From contig DDSV01000023.1 of the NCBI GenBank assembly GCA_002344215.1, positions 62,001-126,000 on the forward strand: a stretch of 64,000 nt of DNA, read 5' to 3'. Position 1 is the first letter of the stretch; each line of letters opens with the position of its first letter. Both the position numbers and the translations under genes were made by a program. The stretch comes from Akkermansiaceae bacterium UBA2381. GTDB lineage: Bacteria > Verrucomicrobiota > Verrucomicrobiia > Verrucomicrobiales > DEV007. Under the pieces are notes generated by a model, which ran no database searches, had not been told where the DNA came from, and saw nothing but the letters and a program-made list of their open reading frames with translations. Positions 60,376 to 64,000 of this stretch are shown here, one piece after another.

Positions 60376-63063
60376 TTACTTCCTTGGCGTCAGTAAATAG
60401 GCAAGCAGATCAGTCATCTCCTCCACCGTGAGGGTAGCCTCAAGACCCTCGGGCATGAGTGATTGTCCCAGTCCCTTCATTGAGGCTACCTCGCTGCGGG
60501 GGAATGTCTTGTCGAGTCCACCCGGCATGCGCAGGGTCACCTCGGTTGCGTTTTCGGCGAGAATGTAACCGGTTGCGGGCGGACCCTCATGAAACTCGAA
60601 GGTGTAGGCCTGATACTGCGGGGCGACTTCACGATTCGGATCGAGGATATGGCCGAGCACGGTCTCGGCCCCGGCGGCGGCAAAGGTGGCGATGGGCGGC
60701 CCGAGGACGACGCCTTCACCCTCATGAGACTGGTGGCAGGCGATGCAGACTTTGGCGAAGGCAAGTTTGCCTTTGGCCGGGTCGCCTTTCTTCGCGAGGG
60801 CGGGCTGGTATCGGGCGACGACATCGGAGCGTTTCACGACAGGGGGCAGGATTTCAGTGGCGAGTTTCTGCACCCCCGCATCGGCGTGGCGGCGGAAATT
60901 TTCGATGAGACTGGCAGGAGTGTCAGCGAGCTTCACCTTGTCATCGCGGATGGCGGAGAGAAAAGCGGACGAGCTTTTCGCGTCGCCGAGGATTCGTCCT
61001 CCCAGTTCCTCGCGAGCGGAGGGTTCAAGCGAGGCGAAACGATCAATGAGAAACCCGAGGTCGGTGATGGATGCGATCAGGGCAGCGGCGAGGGCGGGAT
61101 CAGGTTTGCCCTCAAGAAGGACGGTCCGGAAGAGATCCTGCGAACTTGTATCGGGGAGGAGGGATAGGATACGGACTGCGGCGATGCGGTTGGACAACTC
61201 GGACGCTGGTTTTGTCAGGATCTCCGAGGCTTTCGCCGTGAGTCCCTTCCAGCGGGGTGAAGCCGCGAGGGTCTTCCAGTCACCCCGGGAGCGGATGAGC
61301 CCATCGCGCAGACTCGTGAGCAGGGCCACGGTGGCGGCTTCGGGGTGCGCCGCGGCGAGTTCGTCGGCGATGGCTCCGAGAAGAGTGGCCTCGTTGGCGC
61401 GTCCAATCATCCCGGCGAGTTCAGCACGAATGCCGCCATCCGTGGAGGCCTTCCAGGCGGCCTTGAGGTCCTCGGGGGAACGTAGAGAGTTTAGGGCGGC
61501 GGCGCGCATCCAGGGGTCCTTTGAGGAACTGACGATCGGGTCGAGAAGCGGTGTCGTCGAGGAGAGACCGGCGGGGAAGGGTTCGTGGGCGGGCGTGGGC
61601 TCGGCCGCCTTGCCGCGCTCGTAGAGGAGGCGTCTTGCCGTGGTGCGATGCCAGTCGTTCGGGTGATTTGTCAGGGCGGCGAGTTCGGCGTCGGACAACG
61701 TTCCGAGGTCGGTAATCGCGGGATTCTTGAAGCCCTCCGGCGCGACCCGGTAGATGCGGCCCCGGTCGTTTCCGCTGTTAAGATCGACATGTTTTTTGAT
61801 GGGCGCGGGGATGGACCAGGGATGCTCCACGACCTCGCGGTACATGTCGGTGATGTAGAGGCAACCGTCGGGTCCGCTCGCGAAGCTGGTGGGCCGGAAC
61901 CAGTTGTCGCGGCTGCGGAGAAACTCGGTTTTTTCGCCCGCGACAGCGCGGGTCGCGACGGGCTGGACCGATCCGGTATTGGTCTTGACGACCTTGCGGT
62001 GGACGAGGTTACTGCCGACGTCACCGATGAAGGCGTTGTCACGAAAAGAGGCGGGAAAGGCATCGCCCCAGTAGAGATGCACGCCCGTGGCCGAGGTGAA
62101 ATAGCCCGAGACCCGTCCTCCTCCCTCGACGGTGCCTTTTACCACCCCCGCGACCCGCCAGCGCGTCCTGACAATACGCCAGGGTTCGTCGGCGCTGATG
62201 CGATAGACGGGCGCGGCGGCTCCGTCGTCGGGGATGTCGACGAGGGGCGCAGGCAGGCTGAACCAGGGATTTTCCTTCACCTGATGGCGCTCGTAGGCGA
62301 CCCAGATGAGGTGGCGCGAGTTGCTGCAAACGTAGCGACGTCCGAGGGAGTCGTAGCTCATACCGTATTGCGCGGTGCCGTTTTCAGGACGGAGATCGAG
62401 CTTCTCGGGATCGAAGGAAAAGTCGGCCCCGCGCACGGAAACGGGAGCGAAATTCGGATCATCGGGCCGGGTCACGATCCCGCCGTTGCCGGCAGTCGCG
62501 CCCCAGATGCGGTTGTCGGGTCCCCATCGCAGGCTGTTGAAAAGAGCCTGCATGTTCAGCTCGAGCTTGCCCTCGCCGAAGCCGGTGAAGAGGGTCCTTT
62601 CCTCATCGCAGACGCCGTCGCCGTCGGTGTCCTTGAAATAATAGAGGTCCGGTGTCGCTCCGACGAAGACTCCGCCCTTGTAGCAGAGGATCGCGGTGGG
62701 CCACTTCATTTTATCTTTGAAGATGGAGCTTTTTTCAAAGATCCCGTCGTGATCGGCATCGGTGAGGAGCCGGACCCGGCAGACCGCATCCTCGCGCCGT
62801 TCGGAGTAACCGATCATTTCGAGAACGTAGGCGCGCCCCTTCTCGTCAAAGGTCATCGCGATGGGATCGGTCACGTCGGGTTCATGGGCCGCGAGCGTGA
62901 GTTTGAATCCCGGCTCGACCTCGAAGGTGGAAAGGACATCGGCCGGTTCGGTCGCGGGAACGCGGGGGAACTCGTCGGCGGAGATCTCGGGCTCGGGCGG
63001 GGTTTGGGCAAAAGCGACGGTGCCGAACCAGAAGGTGGCGGCGCAAAGAAGGAGTTTTTTCAT
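60376..63063 (-). CDS. PVC-type heme-binding CxxCH protein
   Basis: An 895-residue exported protein with a signal peptide (MKKLLLCAATFWFGTVAFA). It has a beta-propeller dehydrogenase-like part (VEPGFKLTLAAHEPDVTDPIAM, DKMKWPTAILCYKGGVFVGATPDLYYF, GPDGCLYITDMYREVVEHPWSIP), then HEAT-like helical repeats and a C-terminal cytochrome c domain with VCIACHQSH (Cys773, Cys776, His777). It is of the same superfamily as the protein at 42714 but without ThuA and carbohydrate-binding parts. It is presumed to oxidise a sugar or polyol and pass electrons on. Its start is 52 bp from that of the divergent amidohydrolase, so both promoters overlap. Confidence 0.9.
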   Translation of the reverse strand: MKKLLLCAATFWFGTVAFAQTPPEPEISADEFPRVPATEPADVLSTFEVEPGFKLTLAAHEPDVTDPIAMTFDEKGRAYVLEMIGYSERREDAVCRVRLLTDADHDGIFEKSSIFKDKMKWPTAILCYKGGVFVGATPDLYYFKDTDGDGVCDEERTLFTGFGEGKLELNMQALFNSLRWGPDNRIWGATAGNGGIVTRPDDPNFAPVSVRGADFSFDPEKLDLRPENGTAQYGMSYDSLGRRYVCSNSRHLIWVAYERHQVKENPWFSLPAPLVDIPDDGAAAPVYRISADEPWRIVRTRWRVAGVVKGTVEGGGRVSGYFTSATGVHLYWGDAFPASFRDNAFIGDVGSNLVHRKVVKTNTGSVQPVATRAVAGEKTEFLRSRDNWFRPTSFASGPDGCLYITDMYREVVEHPWSIPAPIKKHVDLNSGNDRGRIYRVAPEGFKNPAITDLGTLSDAELAALTNHPNDWHRTTARRLLYERGKAAEPTPAHEPFPAGLSSTTPLLDPIVSSSKDPWMRAAALNSLRSPEDLKAAWKASTDGGIRAELAGMIGRANEATLLGAIADELAAAHPEAATVALLTSLRDGLIRSRGDWKTLAASPRWKGLTAKASEILTKPASELSNRIAAVRILSLLPDTSSQDLFRTVLLEGKPDPALAAALIASITDLGFLIDRFASLEPSAREELGGRILGDAKSSSAFLSAIRDDKVKLADTPASLIENFRRHADAGVQKLATEILPPVVKRSDVVARYQPALAKKGDPAKGKLAFAKVCIACHQSHEGEGVVLGPPIATFAAAGAETVLGHILDPNREVAPQYQAYTFEFHEGPPATGYILAENATEVTLRMPGGLDKTFPRSEVASMKGLGQSLMPEGLEATLTVEEMTDLLAYLLTPRK

Positions 63064-63115
63064 CTCGCGGTTCGTGAGGGGGTTCCGGATAATCGACCGA
63101 AAGTTTGACTAGCCG

Positions 63116-64000
63116 ATGAACCGAAGACAATTCACAAAAGTGGCGGGATTAGGGACGGCCATTCCGGCTTGCTTCCTGGCAGCGAGCGATGGGACCGAAG
63201 AGATCATCGACATCCATCAGCACATCAACTTCCAGGGGCGGCGAAATGACGACCTGATCGCTCATCAGAAGGCGATGGGCGTCTCGAAGTCCGTTCTCCT
63301 CCCCTCGGGTTCCGAGGTGGCACTCGCCTCGACCCATGCGGGAAAATCGAACGGCCTCGCCGCCCGCGTCTTCGGCACCGAGGCTGCGGCACGCTTTGCG
63401 GCGGAGCATCCCGAGTCCTTCGTCTTTTTCTGCAATGAGGTTCCTGACGCGGACGGTTCCGTCGCAGCACTGGAGAAATGGCTCGGACGCGGGGCCATCG
63501 GCATCGGTGAGTCGAAGTTCTCTCTCGAGGTCGATTCTCCCGCCATGATCCGCGTCTACGAGGTCGCTCAGGCGTTTGAGGTTCCCGTTCTGCTTCATTT
63601 TCAGGAGGGCATGTACAATCACGGCTTCGACCGTCTTCCCAAGGTTCTCGAGCGTTTTCCGAAGGTGAACTTCATCGGCCACGCCCAGACCTGGTGGGGA
63701 CATATCGACGCCAAACACGATCCCAAGGTGATGTATCCGACCGGCCCCGTCACTCCCGGTGGCCTAACTGACCGTTACTTGTCCGATTATCCGAATCTCT
63801 TCGGAGATCTCTCCGCCGGTTCGGGAAAAAATGCAATCAACCGTGACGAGGAGCACGCCGCCGCCTTTTTCCTCCGTCACCAGGACAAGTTGATGCTCGG
63901 GACCGACTGTGCTGATCCTGTCGGGAACGGAGAGAAGTGCTCGGGCTCCGGTCAAATCGCGAATGTGAGGCGGCTGGTTCCAGATTCCGAAGCGAGGACC
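63116..64000 (+). CDS. Exported amidohydrolase, cut by the window end
   Basis: An open frame of 295 codons from the ATG at 63116 to the window end without a stop. It starts MNRRQFTKVAGLG, a Tat-like signal. The sequence IIDIHQHINFQGR holds the HxH metal motif of amidohydrolase superfamily members, and VLLHFQEG, NFIGHAQTWW and MLGTDCADP provide later metal ligands (His, His, Asp). It belongs to the family of predicted metal-dependent TIM-barrel hydrolases. It shares the short intergenic region with the CxxCH gene and may act with it in sugar or aromatic compound breakdown. The 3' end lies outside the window. Confidence 0.8.
   Translation, partial: MNRRQFTKVAGLGTAIPACFLAASDGTEEIIDIHQHINFQGRRNDDLIAHQKAMGVSKSVLLPSGSEVALASTHAGKSNGLAARVFGTEAAARFAAEHPESFVFFCNEVPDADGSVAALEKWLGRGAIGIGESKFSLEVDSPAMIRVYEVAQAFEVPVLLHFQEGMYNHGFDRLPKVLERFPKVNFIGHAQTWWGHIDAKHDPKVMYPTGPVTPGGLTDRYLSDYPNLFGDLSAGSGKNAINRDEEHAAAFFLRHQDKLMLGTDCADPVGNGEKCSGSGQIANVRRLVPDSEART

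Noticed and set aside
1..64000. tRNA, rRNA and retron or reverse transcriptase genes
   Set aside because: None were seen on reading both strands; no reverse transcriptase motif (YxDD) accompanies the candidate small RNA.

Overview
The window looks like a chromosomal segment of a GC-rich member of the Verrucomicrobiota. The main reasons are two very large secreted heme-binding CxxCH dehydrogenase-like proteins of the type found in Planctomycetes and Verrucomicrobia (one fused to a ThuA domain), an SLA1-homology-domain secreted protein, a topoisomerase IV A subunit with a histone-like KKAPA tail, a presqualene diphosphate synthase, and many lone secreted proteins of unknown role. No rRNA, tRNA or CRISPR array was recognised. 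Assignment to the phylum is inference from gene content, not from a marker gene.

Region by region. 1-0.8 kb: a FitA/VapC toxin-antitoxin pair with a twin palindromic operator. 0.8-3.6 kb: RecD2 helicase and SecG, divergent. 3.7-9.1 kb: a MYG1-like hydrolase, then a tightly packed haem/tetrapyrrole operon (hemX-like, hemA, hemC, fused cobA-hemD). 9.1-13.8 kb: a CHASE2 protein, the maltosyltransferase GlgE, a release-factor-like protein and a methyltransferase. 13.8-18.2 kb: topoisomerase IV (parE then parC, minus strand) with a strong terminator. 18.2-18.5 kb: a GC-rich structured intergenic stretch behind a sigma70-like promoter, a candidate small RNA. 18.5-27.3 kb: an unassigned P-loop ATPase, an MFS transporter, an ArsC-like reductase, a secretin-like protein, TrmJ, and an MgtE-type transporter flanked by two remnants of universal stress protein genes.

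27.5-38.2 kb is the accessory region and the most interesting part. It holds an antitoxin gene with a broken toxin partner, a DUF5131 (phage Gp37/Gp68) gene with a small zinc-ribbon partner, an AAA ATPase + RloB pair resembling the AbiL/RloAB anti-phage system, an HNH nuclease, a type ISP restriction-modification gene that has lost its nuclease/helicase half, a second shorter remnant of the same ISP family, a cofolded 145-residue unknown gene beside it, and a 5'-truncated GH94 glycoside phosphorylase gene at the right edge. The truncated genes at the edges and the duplicated ISP 3' ends mark this as a recombination-prone defence island.

38.3-42.7 kb returns to core functions: lepA, lepB, a squalene/phytoene synthase and a GcvH-like protein in a row. 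42.7-64 kb is a run of secreted and transport functions: two CxxCH cytochrome-like giants, a CobW GTPase, an amino-acid-type ABC importer without a binding protein, an alpha/beta hydrolase, a SYLF lipid-binding protein, an aldo/keto reductase, two transporters, a TIM-barrel epimerase-like protein and an amidohydrolase cut by the window end. Short palindromes that all begin TGTAG and keep their stem while changing its sequence lie in three intergenic gaps (25.5, 52.7 and 60.2 kb).
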